A stretch of 64,000 nt of DNA from Ferroplasma acidiphilum (GTDB taxonomy: Archaea; Thermoplasmatota; Thermoplasmata; Thermoplasmatales; Thermoplasmataceae), in contig NZ_CP015363.1 of NCBI RefSeq assembly GCF_002078355.1, positions 992,001 through 1,056,000 on the forward strand, given 5' to 3'. This document shows, piece by piece, positions 9,508-17,769 of the stretch; the first letter of the stretch is position 1, and each line of letters starts with the position of its first letter. A program made the position numbers and the translations under genes. The notes beneath the pieces were generated by a model. The model was not told the DNA's origin and did no database searches. It saw only the letters and a program-made list of their open reading frames with translations.

Positions 9508-9773
9508 CATTATGATAAATTTTATAGGCTGCGTCCATATTTTTCTCTTTATATATACATATTAGATCTCTTCAGAACACTCTCTCTATCTTTAGTGTAT
9601 TATAGGCACTTTTCATTTATTGTCTTCTTTACCTTTGTTGCCTGTAGAAATTAATCAGGTCATTTAATTCAATTAAACCCCCGGACTCATTTATTATGGC
9701 TTAAGGTTTCTAGTGTGGAATCCTTGTTATACAAGATATATACTATTAAAATAAAATTTATATCTAGTTGATA

Positions 9774-10529
9774 TTATTTTCTGGCGAAAAGCACCCTGTT
9801 GTCCAGATACTGCCATATTACTCCGGTGGAGCTAAATCCAGTATGTTTGAGTAAATCTATGTGTTCCTCAAGGCTAACATTCTGATCGTGCGATCCTGAA
9901 GCGTAGCGCTTTGACCTTTCCATTAATTCTTCCCTAAATACCCCACTATTTAATATGTATTCCCACCATTCTTCCCAGTTCATAGCCTTATCTCTGGAAA
10001 TATTAAGTGCGGATATATTATTTCTTATTTTTGAATACATATCATGCAGGTCAACAGAATCTGTATTGCTCCTGAAATGGTCACCGTCCATGAAAATTCC
10101 GCCATCTTTCAGGAGTTTATAGAAATTTTCGTATACGTTTGATAAGTTATTGCGCGGTATCCAGTGCAATGCAGTTGTGGATACTATTGCATCAAATCCC
10201 TCGTCTGCAAGGTCCTTTGCCCATGCATTTCCTTTAAGGTCATATTCGAGTATCTTTACCCTGGATCCATATATAGATGCATTGCTTTTGGCAAGTTTCA
10301 ACAGTACCGGGTCATAATCTATTGAGTATATTCTGGCATCTTTAAATCTCTCTGCGAGCCTCACACTGAATGAAGCGGGGCCACATCCAGCATCCAGTAT
10401 TCTATTAACTTCTGGATGTGTTTCTTCTATTACGTCCATCATAAATGAAAATCGTTCCTCCCTCATCTCTATAAGTGCGTTTTGCTGCAGTTCCCAGCTT
10501 GATAGGAATCCATCATAATTTATTACCAT
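9774..10529 (-). CDS. class I SAM-dependent methyltransferase
   Basis: About 251 residues with the Rossmann-fold methyltransferase motifs: ILDAGCGPASFSVRLAERF (motif I, SAM binding), an acidic strand end IYSIDYDP (motif II), and FDAIVSTTALHWI (motif IV region). The overall pattern resembles trans-aconitate-type or small-molecule methyltransferases, but the acceptor cannot be deduced. The ATG at 10529 is preferred to the upstream TTG. It stands alone, divergent from the APC permease. The 266 bases downstream of its stop hold no clear gene. Confidence 0.8.
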   Translation of the reverse strand: MVINYDGFLSSWELQQNALIEMREERFSFMMDVIEETHPEVNRILDAGCGPASFSVRLAERFKDARIYSIDYDPVLLKLAKSNASIYGSRVKILEYDLKGNAWAKDLADEGFDAIVSTTALHWIPRNNLSNVYENFYKLLKDGGIFMDGDHFRSNTDSVDLHDMYSKIRNNISALNISRDKAMNWEEWWEYILNSGVFREELMERSKRYASGSHDQNVSLEEHIDLLKHTGFSSTGVIWQYLDNRVLFARK

Positions 10530-10702
10530 ATACAATAGATAATAATATGTAAATTAAATTTTGCCAATAATGTCCATAATTCTATATGTTTATAGGTTTC
10601 TCAATATTCATGTGAATATAACAGGTCTGCTCATTGAATCATTGTATAGCGCTCTCTTATGGTAAAGATTACAGGCGTATATAATAAAACAATTCGCAAA
10701 AG

Positions 10703-10728
10703 CTTATATACATTAGTGTCATACTAAT
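10703..10728 (+). promoter_or_regulatory. TATA box followed by an ATTAGT-N5-ACTAAT operator-like palindrome
   Basis: CTTATATA (10703-10710) sits about 26 bases before the ATG at 10734. It is followed at once by the palindrome ATTAGT (10712-10717), GTCAT, ACTAAT (10723-10728), which lies between the TATA box and the predicted transcription start. The same palindrome with a different spacer is found at the promoter of the convergent ABC ATPase operon (13949-13965). A repressor site is the simplest reading. Confidence 0.6.
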
Positions 10729-10733
10729 TTCAT

Positions 10734-12296
10734 ATGGTAGATAATAAAACAAAACAATATTCTAACCGGCTGATGACTGGGCAGGTTGGAACATGGGGGG
10801 CAATAGCTGAGGAAATATCCGCTATGGCACCTGCATGCGATTCAATAGCATTTGTTGTATCATCGGCAGTCTTTGCATTTTTCCTTACGCCATTATCCTT
10901 TATTATTGCGACATTGACAATGTTCCTTGAAGTAAATACTTTATACCATTTATCAAAGAGGCATGCCAGTGCTGGTGGATATTATGGATATATAGCAAAT
11001 GCATTTGGGCCTGTTCCAGCAATAAGTGCAGGGTTGATGTACCCTATGTACCAGACAGTTAGTACAGCAGCTATTCCGGTATTCGTAGCAGGCGTAGTCC
11101 TGCCTGGCGTTGTCATGTACTTTCTTGGAGTAGGAATGCCCGCATGGATATGGATACCTTTTATCCTGGCATTTATTATAGTCCCTATTGTCATTGCCAT
11201 TGTCGGGATAAGGCCACAGATGAAATACATACGTGTAGCTGGATTCTTTGAGATTATTTTCCTTGCTGTGCTTTCAGCTATTATAATTATAAAGGCGCCG
11301 GACAACACATTGAATGTATTCAATCCTTTTGCGTGGCCCCAGTACAGTTCATGGTTTGCCCCTGAAGGAGGGGTTTTTACCGGAGTAGGGCTGGGAATGA
11401 TATTCGGGCTTACCAGCTTTATTGGATATGGCGGTTCTGCACCGCTTGGCGAGGAAGCCACAAATCCTAAGGCAATTACAAGATCGCTTACTTTTGGCCT
11501 TTTTATTGTAGGCATAGTAATGACAGAAGTAGCATATGCACAGATAGTTGGTTGGGGAATACCCCTGATACAAACATTCAGTTCAAGTGGAATTCCTGGA
11601 ATTATTGTTGCAACTACGTATACTGGAATAGTAGGTGGTGTGATGTTTGCACTGGTGGCATTCAATTCAGCCTTTTCTGATGGCGTTGCAATGCAGGCAA
11701 ACGCAGGGCGGGTTTATTTTGCTATGGGCAGGGATGGGATTATTCCAAAATTCTTTTCATTTATACATAAAAAATATGTTACGCCTTCAAAGGCATTAAT
11801 ATTTGTAGGTGTGGTTTCATCCATAGTGGCGGTGCTATCCACTTTCATTGTAGCTATGGGTGCAGGCGTAAGCCCCTATGCCCTGATGGATAATAAGGCA
11901 AGTGACCCTGTAATAATAAAAGCACTTACAGATACATTCCAGTTTCTCACAACCATGGCTCTCGCCGGATTAATTATAACACATATTCTCCTTAATACAA
12001 GTGTAATGACAATGTTTAGAAGATTGAAGGAGAAACATACTGGCATACGTGATGTTGTATTGCATATGACCCAGCATTATCTATTCCCTTCTATAGCAAC
12101 GGTAATATTTATCTTCGTTCTTTACGAGTCGGTTGTGCCACCGGTGTATCCCATTACATATGCTATACTAATCATCGGTGTTTATACAGTGTTTTCTGTA
12201 GTATACGCACTTTATATAAAATATAAAAAGCCGGAACTGGCAAAAAAGGCAGGTAAATATGTAAATATTGTAGATGAAGAACACGACAAAAGTTAG
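10734..12296 (+). CDS. APC-family amino acid permease
   Basis: This is a 520-residue polytopic protein with about 12-14 membrane segments and an APC-type opening (GTWGAIAEEISAMAP). A helix 6-like stretch FGLTSFIGYGGSAPLGEEATNP is typical of amino acid/polyamine permeases, where unwound glycine-rich helices bind the substrate. It should import an amino acid or related compound with protons at the plasma membrane. Its 3' end overlaps by four bases the stop of the convergent ABC ATPase gene, and both promoters share a palindrome, so joint control is likely. Substrate not determined. Confidence 0.87.
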   Translation: MVDNKTKQYSNRLMTGQVGTWGAIAEEISAMAPACDSIAFVVSSAVFAFFLTPLSFIIATLTMFLEVNTLYHLSKRHASAGGYYGYIANAFGPVPAISAGLMYPMYQTVSTAAIPVFVAGVVLPGVVMYFLGVGMPAWIWIPFILAFIIVPIVIAIVGIRPQMKYIRVAGFFEIIFLAVLSAIIIIKAPDNTLNVFNPFAWPQYSSWFAPEGGVFTGVGLGMIFGLTSFIGYGGSAPLGEEATNPKAITRSLTFGLFIVGIVMTEVAYAQIVGWGIPLIQTFSSSGIPGIIVATTYTGIVGGVMFALVAFNSAFSDGVAMQANAGRVYFAMGRDGIIPKFFSFIHKKYVTPSKALIFVGVVSSIVAVLSTFIVAMGAGVSPYALMDNKASDPVIIKALTDTFQFLTTMALAGLIITHILLNTSVMTMFRRLKEKHTGIRDVVLHMTQHYLFPSIATVIFIFVLYESVVPPVYPITYAILIIGVYTVFSVVYALYIKYKKPELAKKAGKYVNIVDEEHDKS

Positions 12297-13030
12297 ATTC
12301 TCCTGTGATAATCTGGAGAATATTTTATTAATTCTTTTGTGAAATCATTTAGTGGGGTATTCATTATATTATCAGTATAATTCTCCTCTATTATTTTTCC
12401 GTGGTTCAGAATATAGACATAGTCTGAAGCAAATGCAACCCTGTTAATATCGTGGTCTATATAAATTATTGATATATTTTTCTTCAATTGCTTGAGAAAA
12501 TTTAATGTTTTAAAGAGCGTAATTGAATCCATCATGGAAAAGGCTTCATCCAGGACTATAAACTCAGGTTCAGGGATTATTGATATTGCTAAGGCAAGTT
12601 TCTGCAGTTCTCCCCCGGACAATGAATGCCCGTAACGGTCTTTGTAAATGCTATAATCCATCCCTGCCATCTCCAGCTTTTCAATAGCATCGCTAATTTC
12701 TACATTATTGATGCTTGCAGCTGTTGAAACATGCCATTCTACAGTTTTTACAGGATTCATTGATATGTACGGGTCCTGGAATACATACCTGACAGACCCG
12801 GCAGTTCTAACCGGTGAATTATTGTAAAGGATTTGCCCTGCATAATCAGTATCGTAGCCGGTTATTATGTTAGCCAGTGTTGTCTTTCCAGATCCTGATG
12901 ACCCTGTAATCCCGCTGATAACATTGTTCCGGAATGTTGTAGATATACTATCAAGTGCATATAAATCATGATATTTCATATATCCTGATCTTATCTTATA
13001 AACTTTTGATATACCATCAAGCTGTATCAT
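12293..13030 (-). CDS. ABC transporter ATPase, oligopeptide type (DppF/OppF-like)
   Basis: The 245-residue nucleotide-binding subunit carries a Walker A GSSGSGKT, a Q-loop VFQDPYISMNP, signature LSGGELQKLALA, Walker B FIVLDEAFS and an H-loop IDHDINR. The short LSGGE form and the QDPY region fit the second ATPase of peptide/nickel importers. It overlaps the preceding ATPase gene by 14 bases, so the two would form a heterodimer. No permease or solute-binding gene accompanies the pair here, so the membrane partner must be elsewhere or be unconventional. Confidence 0.88.
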   Translation of the reverse strand: MIQLDGISKVYKIRSGYMKYHDLYALDSISTTFRNNVISGITGSSGSGKTTLANIITGYDTDYAGQILYNNSPVRTAGSVRYVFQDPYISMNPVKTVEWHVSTAASINNVEISDAIEKLEMAGMDYSIYKDRYGHSLSGGELQKLALAISIIPEPEFIVLDEAFSMMDSITLFKTLNFLKQLKKNISIIYIDHDINRVAFASDYVYILNHGKIIEENYTDNIMNTPLNDFTKELIKYSPDYHRRI

Positions 13031-13919
13031 TTTTCCACCCCGGATAATTTATGCAGCGTACGCCATGGTTATTTATAGTTCTGTATTCAATCTGTGTTTC
13101 ACATTCTTTAGTCCAGTACCTACAATTATTGATAAATACGCATCCTCCGTATTTTTTATTATTTATTTCTATATATTCTCTATTGCGGTTTGAATATAAT
13201 GGTACATATTTCAGTAGGGTGTCAGTATATGGGTGGAATGGCCCACCAAGTATGCGTGAATATTCACCATCCTCTATTATTTCTCCGCCATAGAGTATGT
13301 AAACTCTGTCACACACCTGGAACAATGCGTTTACATCATTGCTGGAAAAAAGTACAGAAGCTTTCTTTTTAATAGTTTTTAACATAATAAGAAGGTTATA
13401 TGTGGATATTGAATCAAGCCCTGTTGTAGGCTCATCCAGCACAAGCAATTCAGGATTTGTAAGCAAAGCCATGGCAATAACCACACGATGCCTCATTCCA
13501 TCACTTAACTGGATAGCCTTCATATTAAATATTTCAGGGTCAAGGTTCAGTTCTTTGAATAATAACCGGACATATTCCTTATCAAAGGATTTCCAGTCAT
13601 AAAGCTTGCCTATCTGAAAATTTACCGTTTTGAGTGGCTTAAGGCTGTTAAAAGAATCCTGTTTAACGTAAATAGCCACACGCCGGTATTTTCCATAATT
13701 TTCCTTCCGGTATATACTTTTTCCATTGTACAGAACATCTCCTTCACTGGCATATATATCTCCCATAATGGATTTCATAAGTGTAGTTTTTCCGGAACCA
13801 TTTGCACCCAGTACACCAACTATTTCATGGTCTTCAACATGCATATTGATATTTTTTAAAATCTCTGTATATTTCTTATCACTATAATAGCCAGAATGAA
13901 GGTTGTTGACCTGAAGCAT
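13017..13919 (-). CDS. ABC transporter ATPase, oligopeptide type (DppD/OppD-like)
   Basis: A 300-residue ATPase with Walker A GANGSGKT, Q-loop VKQDSFNSL, signature LSDGMRHRVVIA, Walker B LLVLDEPTTGLD and an H-loop position read as SSNDV instead of the usual histidine. The C-terminal 60 residues carry four cysteines (GGCVF, NNCRY, KECET, VRCIN) in the pattern of the oligopeptide-transporter C-terminal domain that can bind an iron-sulphur cluster. The missing H-loop histidine suggests an asymmetric ATPase pair in which the second subunit does most of the hydrolysis. It is the first gene of a two-gene operon. Confidence 0.87.
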   Translation of the reverse strand: MLQVNNLHSGYYSDKKYTEILKNINMHVEDHEIVGVLGANGSGKTTLMKSIMGDIYASEGDVLYNGKSIYRKENYGKYRRVAIYVKQDSFNSLKPLKTVNFQIGKLYDWKSFDKEYVRLLFKELNLDPEIFNMKAIQLSDGMRHRVVIAMALLTNPELLVLDEPTTGLDSISTYNLLIMLKTIKKKASVLFSSNDVNALFQVCDRVYILYGGEIIEDGEYSRILGGPFHPYTDTLLKYVPLYSNRNREYIEINNKKYGGCVFINNCRYWTKECETQIEYRTINNHGVRCINYPGWKNDTA

Positions 13920-13939
13920 AAAAGTTAATCAGGGGAGTA

Positions 13940-13965
13940 TATATAAATATTAGTAATATACTAAT
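13940..13965 (-). promoter_or_regulatory. TATA box and ATTAGT-N5-ACTAAT palindrome of the ABC ATPase operon
   Basis: On the minus strand TTTATATA (13947-13940) lies about 25 bases before the ATG at 13919. Directly upstream of it is the palindrome ATTAGT (13949-13954), AATAT, ACTAAT (13960-13965). The arms are identical to those at 10712-10728. Here the site abuts the BRE side of the TATA box instead of the start-site side. Confidence 0.6.
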
Positions 13966-14475
13966 AATTAAGTCAGGATTTTTTAGAAAGTGCTTTCAAT
14001 CCACCTTGAACATTATCATTAAAATATTTTTCTAATTTCAATTAGACTAATCTGAATTAGACTAAAATAAATTTCATTGTTTATTTTTATAATCAAAAAC
14101 CCCAGCATTTTCTTAACAATTCCGGTGATTTCAATATATGGTAAAGACTCGGGATTTTTATTATTTAATGCATTAAAGTGCCAGGTATCTTAACAACTGG
14201 AGATTTTTAACCAACTTATATTGCATTTTTCCTTCCTCCTGCCTAATATGGTGTGGAGATTAATACAGTGTCACAGATTCTATTACGGATATATCATCTC
14301 CGGAGTCTCCAGAGAGCAGAGCATTATTCGTTTAGCATAATATGTCTTAACATACATGGAATTTAGGTTATGAATATATAAGTGCAACCATAAAAAAGAT
14401 TTGTTCAAATAAAAAATTGATTTTGTGATTAACCTGTTAACTAAATATCTTTATACGCATATATAATTCTACCGT
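13966..14475. other. 510-base intergenic region with a tandem TTAGACTAA repeat
   Basis: No gene is visible here. It contains two direct copies of AATTAGACTAA (14040-14050 and 14055-14065), 15 bases apart start to start. Each copy contains the small palindrome TTAG-A-CTAA. An imperfect GGAG/CTCC inverted repeat lies near 14307-14325. A TTTATACG-like box near 14450 precedes the next gene. Confidence 0.5.
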
Positions 14476-15066
14476 GTGGTACAGAGCGAAACACATGGCA
14501 TAACACTGGACAGTAGATTTAACATGAGAAATTCATTTATACGTGGATTTTCCATGCTCATAGTCCCACCAGTATTGCTTGTTATAATTTTACTTGCTCA
14601 TAATTTCTATTCCCTGGAGTATTTTCACGTGGTTGCAGGATCAATGTGGACTGGAATGGATCTCATACTGGGAATATTTTTTTCCTATGTTATGAGGGGA
14701 TTGGATAATTTCGAGAAAACCAGAATTTCCATGAGATTGACACCAACTATGCTATACTTTATGCCCGCAATATCAGCATCAACAATCACAGCCGGCATAT
14801 ATACAGCAATGGCACTACACATACCATTTTCATCTCCATATATCATAGCTGCTCTTGTTATATCTGCAATTCTCTTTATTGAAGGCATAGGGATTTTCCT
14901 GCCAAACGAACTCCGTGTTTATAACGAAATTCTACATGGTGCAAAGAACACAGAAAAAATTGTGCGGTTAACAATGTTAAACCTTAAATTATCACTGATA
15001 CAGGTAATATTCCAGATTGCTATAATTTTGATTATGGCACATTTTGCGGTGGGGGTAGATTTTTGA
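14476..15066 (+). CDS. four-TM integral membrane protein, first of a tandem paralogous pair
   Basis: This 196-residue protein has four to five hydrophobic helices and no soluble domain. A conserved FHVVAGSMWTGMDLILG block in helix 2 and a RLTPTMLYFMPA block in helix 3 recur in the next gene, so the two are paralogs. The in-membrane His and the WTG-D motif recall small heme-binding or DUF2269/CopD-like membrane families, but I cannot assign one. The GTG at 14476 is 23 bases from a TATA-like box; an ATG at 14524 is an alternative. The last four bases overlap the start of the paralog, so the two are co-translated. Confidence 0.72.
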   Translation: MVQSETHGITLDSRFNMRNSFIRGFSMLIVPPVLLVIILLAHNFYSLEYFHVVAGSMWTGMDLILGIFFSYVMRGLDNFEKTRISMRLTPTMLYFMPAISASTITAGIYTAMALHIPFSSPYIIAALVISAILFIEGIGIFLPNELRVYNEILHGAKNTEKIVRLTMLNLKLSLIQVIFQIAIILIMAHFAVGVDF

Positions 15067-15617
15067 ATAATTCAAAAAATATTGGCCATGAAATACGTAT
15101 GGGAGTTATTGCCCTGGTAATACCATTAATAGCATTTATAGCGGCACTTATAATTCCAGGAATTTTAATTCTTGACTATGTTCACGTTCTCTTTGGAGCC
15201 CTATGGACAGGTGTTGATGTCTTTCTTGGACTAATATTCTTTATTGTGCTTTCCGGGATGGAAGATAGAATAAGGTCTGACATTTCCTTCAGGTTAATTC
15301 CCATGCTCTTATATTTTATTCCAGCAATGTCTGTATTCACGCCTTTACTTGGATTCGCCCTTGCCATGAGGGAAAATATATTCAGGTTAGATTACCTGTT
15401 CATAGCAATCATTACAATTTCAATTGCCCTCGCAGTGGTGTCCTTTGCTGTAATAGTTCCTGCAATATACAGTATTTACAAGGGATTTAAAAGCAATAAT
15501 GTTGATGAAAGCAGGAATGGGAAATTATTAATGCGTATTGCAAAGGCTGCATCCCTACAGATGGTTTTACAAATTATTATTATAAGCTTGATGGCTTATA
15601 TCGTTGTATACATTTAA
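15063..15617 (+). CDS. four-TM integral membrane protein, second of a tandem paralogous pair
   Basis: A 184-residue paralog of the preceding protein. It shares YVHVLFGALWTGVDVFLG and FRLIPMLLYFIPA with it at matching positions, and has the same helix spacing. The TTG start at 15063 overlaps the stop of the first gene. Tight coupling and equal size suggest an obligate heterodimer or two-subunit membrane complex. The conserved histidine and tryptophan next to a membrane-embedded acidic residue could bind a cofactor or ion, which is inference. A TDT-like carrier gene follows 79 bases later on the same strand. Confidence 0.72.
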   Translation: MNNSKNIGHEIRMGVIALVIPLIAFIAALIIPGILILDYVHVLFGALWTGVDVFLGLIFFIVLSGMEDRIRSDISFRLIPMLLYFIPAMSVFTPLLGFALAMRENIFRLDYLFIAIITISIALAVVSFAVIVPAIYSIYKGFKSNNVDESRNGKLLMRIAKAASLQMVLQIIIISLMAYIVVYI

Positions 15618-15696
15618 AATTCTAAATTACAATAATTAACTCAATGAAACGCGATCTGATATAAAGCTTTAAATGATATTTTAAATTTCTCAATAA

Positions 15697-16668
15697 ATGG
15701 CATCAAAGAAATTTAACATACCTGTATCCGCATTTTCCTCTGTTATGGGTATGGAAATTTCCTCCATTGCATTTCATTTTCATAGATTGGCAGCTATATC
15801 GGGATTCTTAGAATACCTTGGGGTTATAGTCTATGTATTTTTAGTTTTATATTTTGTATTTATGGTGTTACACCGCAAAAAAATATTAAAGAATAAAACA
15901 ATGGCCCCTGCGTCCTTCACTTTTGCGGCAGGCAGCAGCGTGCTTGGTTCTAGATTGTATATGGGCGGCTTCATATTTTTCTCAAAAATACTATTGTTAA
16001 TTGCAATAATTTTCATAATTTATCTAGGTTTCCTGTTACTGGCAAAGACCATCAGAAAAAAGGAAATTCCTGAAATTTATTTTATGTTTATGCCCTTTAT
16101 AGGCGTATTAAGCCTCTCAAATCTGTTCACACACCTGCATGGAGCTTTTAATCCTGCAATATCAATATGGGTTCCGGTATCACTTTTTGTCATAGGAAAT
16201 CTATCATGGATTATAACAGTTTTAAGTTTTATAAATTATAGGAAATATTTCAATTATAAGAGCTTAAATGGATTTTATATGATCTATGCAGGGATATCTT
16301 CCTTAACAACGGTATCCGGAACACTGATAATAGAAAATTATGGGTTATATGGCAATAGCCTCTATGTATTGATTCATTGGATTGTAACAGTGGATTATGC
16401 CTATTCTGTGGGTTTATCCGTGTTTTTAATTCTATTTTTCATCCTGAAAATAATCAAAAACAATATTGATTTAAATTATAAAATATCTATTTGGGGAGCA
16501 GTATTCCCATTTGGCGTGCTTTCAAGTGCCACATACCTTACAGGCGAATATAACCATATAAATATCCTTTCTACCCTGTCATTATTCTATGTTTCAGTAG
16601 CATTATCCCTTATAATAATAGCAATTATACAGATTATAATTTTTCTGGGCAAAGGTAAACCCGAATAG
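15697..16668 (+). CDS. TDT/SLAC1-like ten-TM transporter
   Basis: The 323-residue protein has about ten hydrophobic helices. Two landmarks fit the tellurite-resistance/dicarboxylate (TehA, SLAC1) family: a SFTFAAGSSVLGSRL stretch in helix 3, and IWGAVFPFGVLSSATY late in the protein, which resembles the WW-FPLG-A block of that family. Members are anion or weak-acid channels and carriers in the plasma membrane. It stands close after the paralogous 4-TM pair and may be co-expressed with it. Substrate unknown; the family call is moderate. Confidence 0.6.
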   Translation: MASKKFNIPVSAFSSVMGMEISSIAFHFHRLAAISGFLEYLGVIVYVFLVLYFVFMVLHRKKILKNKTMAPASFTFAAGSSVLGSRLYMGGFIFFSKILLLIAIIFIIYLGFLLLAKTIRKKEIPEIYFMFMPFIGVLSLSNLFTHLHGAFNPAISIWVPVSLFVIGNLSWIITVLSFINYRKYFNYKSLNGFYMIYAGISSLTTVSGTLIIENYGLYGNSLYVLIHWIVTVDYAYSVGLSVFLILFFILKIIKNNIDLNYKISIWGAVFPFGVLSSATYLTGEYNHINILSTLSLFYVSVALSLIIIAIIQIIIFLGKGKPE

Positions 16669-16715
16669 ATGAAAGAGAATTATTATTGGAAATAAAGAAT
16701 ATGGATGCATTATAT

Positions 16716-17705
16716 TTATAGCCGGAATATGCTATCAATTAATCCCTTAATGTATCCTATAGAATAAATTCTTCCGGAATATGAATACCCGGGAACCAAC
16801 TCAATATCCCCTTCCAGAGTTGGTGTATGGTCAACTCTCATTATACCGCTATAATTTATATCATTATATGCCCTCATGCATGCAGCCATATCGGTCCTGC
16901 CTTCATCTATCAGGCTTTCCTGGTAGTTGTATTTGTTTCCGTTTACATCCCTGAAATGCACAAAAAATATTCTGTCATTGAAATGCCTTATTTCAGAAGG
17001 AAGGTTATCAGTCATAAGGGTGAAATTACCCTGGCAGAGTGTTATGCCATTATATTTGCTTCTATTTAATTCTAAAAGTTTATCGTATGATTCTATAGAA
17101 TTCATTATTCTATCAATTCCCCTGAAGTTTTCTATGGGCGGGTCGTCCGGATGCATTGCCAGCTTAACATCGTTTTCCTCAGCTACCGGGATAATATTGT
17201 CTAGAAAATATTTTAGATTTTTCCATAATGCATCTTTTCCAATTTTTCCCATCATCGGCGGTTCTATATTTTTTATGTCATTATAGTCAAAGCCAGATAC
17301 ATACTCACCATTTTTTCCTATAATATCTGATTTTGTTCTTGACCATCCTGATCCTGCCATCCAGTTATAGCACCAGATTTTTATGTTCAATTTGGCCATG
17401 TTTTCTATCATTTTAGAAATATAATCAATTTCTTTTTCCCTGTCGCTGTTGCCATACATAATTCCATTCATTGGGGGGTTGTCTTCAATGGCGATAAGAT
17501 TTAATCCACTGTCCCGCAACATATTCATGTATTTCATCATAGGGTAGTAATCCCAGGGCTCGTCTTCTGTAGAATTTCGCCAGTCGTTATAATTCCTTGG
17601 CAATACTCCTACTGCGTCATTAACCCCTATCTGTTTTAATATTTTCCAGAATCTATCTGGTTTAGATTCAAGTATAATTTCTGCCAGTTTAAAATTCAAT
17701 GCCAT
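16716..17705 (-). CDS. uxuA: mannonate dehydratase
   Basis: UxuA dehydrates D-mannonate to 2-keto-3-deoxygluconate. The 329-residue protein has the TIM-barrel signatures of the family: AIEDNPP early, [10 protein letters not shown] near residue 186, [17 protein letters not shown], a DEGRTDM loop and MRVDHTPT near the end. The His, Cys, Asp and His residues in these motifs are the usual metal and catalytic ligands. It follows an AldT-like aldohexose dehydrogenase on the same strand after 64 bases. A mannonate dehydratase is also known from Thermoplasma acidophilum, where it has been proposed to serve D-mannose breakdown. The ATG at 17705 is the only good start. Confidence 0.9.
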   Translation of the reverse strand: MALNFKLAEIILESKPDRFWKILKQIGVNDAVGVLPRNYNDWRNSTEDEPWDYYPMMKYMNMLRDSGLNLIAIEDNPPMNGIMYGNSDREKEIDYISKMIENMAKLNIKIWCYNWMAGSGWSRTKSDIIGKNGEYVSGFDYNDIKNIEPPMMGKIGKDALWKNLKYFLDNIIPVAEENDVKLAMHPDDPPIENFRGIDRIMNSIESYDKLLELNRSKYNGITLCQGNFTLMTDNLPSEIRHFNDRIFFVHFRDVNGNKYNYQESLIDEGRTDMAACMRAYNDINYSGIMRVDHTPTLEGDIELVPGYSYSGRIYSIGYIKGLIDSIFRL

Positions 17706-17769
17706 AATTTGTTAATGCAAATAAATTAATAAATTATCGTTGCACAACATTAATATTTATTCCAGTTTC

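Noticed and set aside
9560-9700. Possible transposase remnant on the minus strand (frame with LNDLINFYRQQ and, after two stops, YNTLKIER).
   Set aside because: Two stops within 50 codons and no motif firm enough to name a family; it may be chance.
10982-11665. Long open frame antisense to the APC permease gene.
   Set aside because: It mirrors a real membrane protein gene, is rich in Ile/Pro as expected for a shadow, and has no promoter or family match.
13051-13602. Several short plus-strand open frames over the ABC ATPase gene.
   Set aside because: They are shadows of a gene with complete ABC motifs on the opposite strand.
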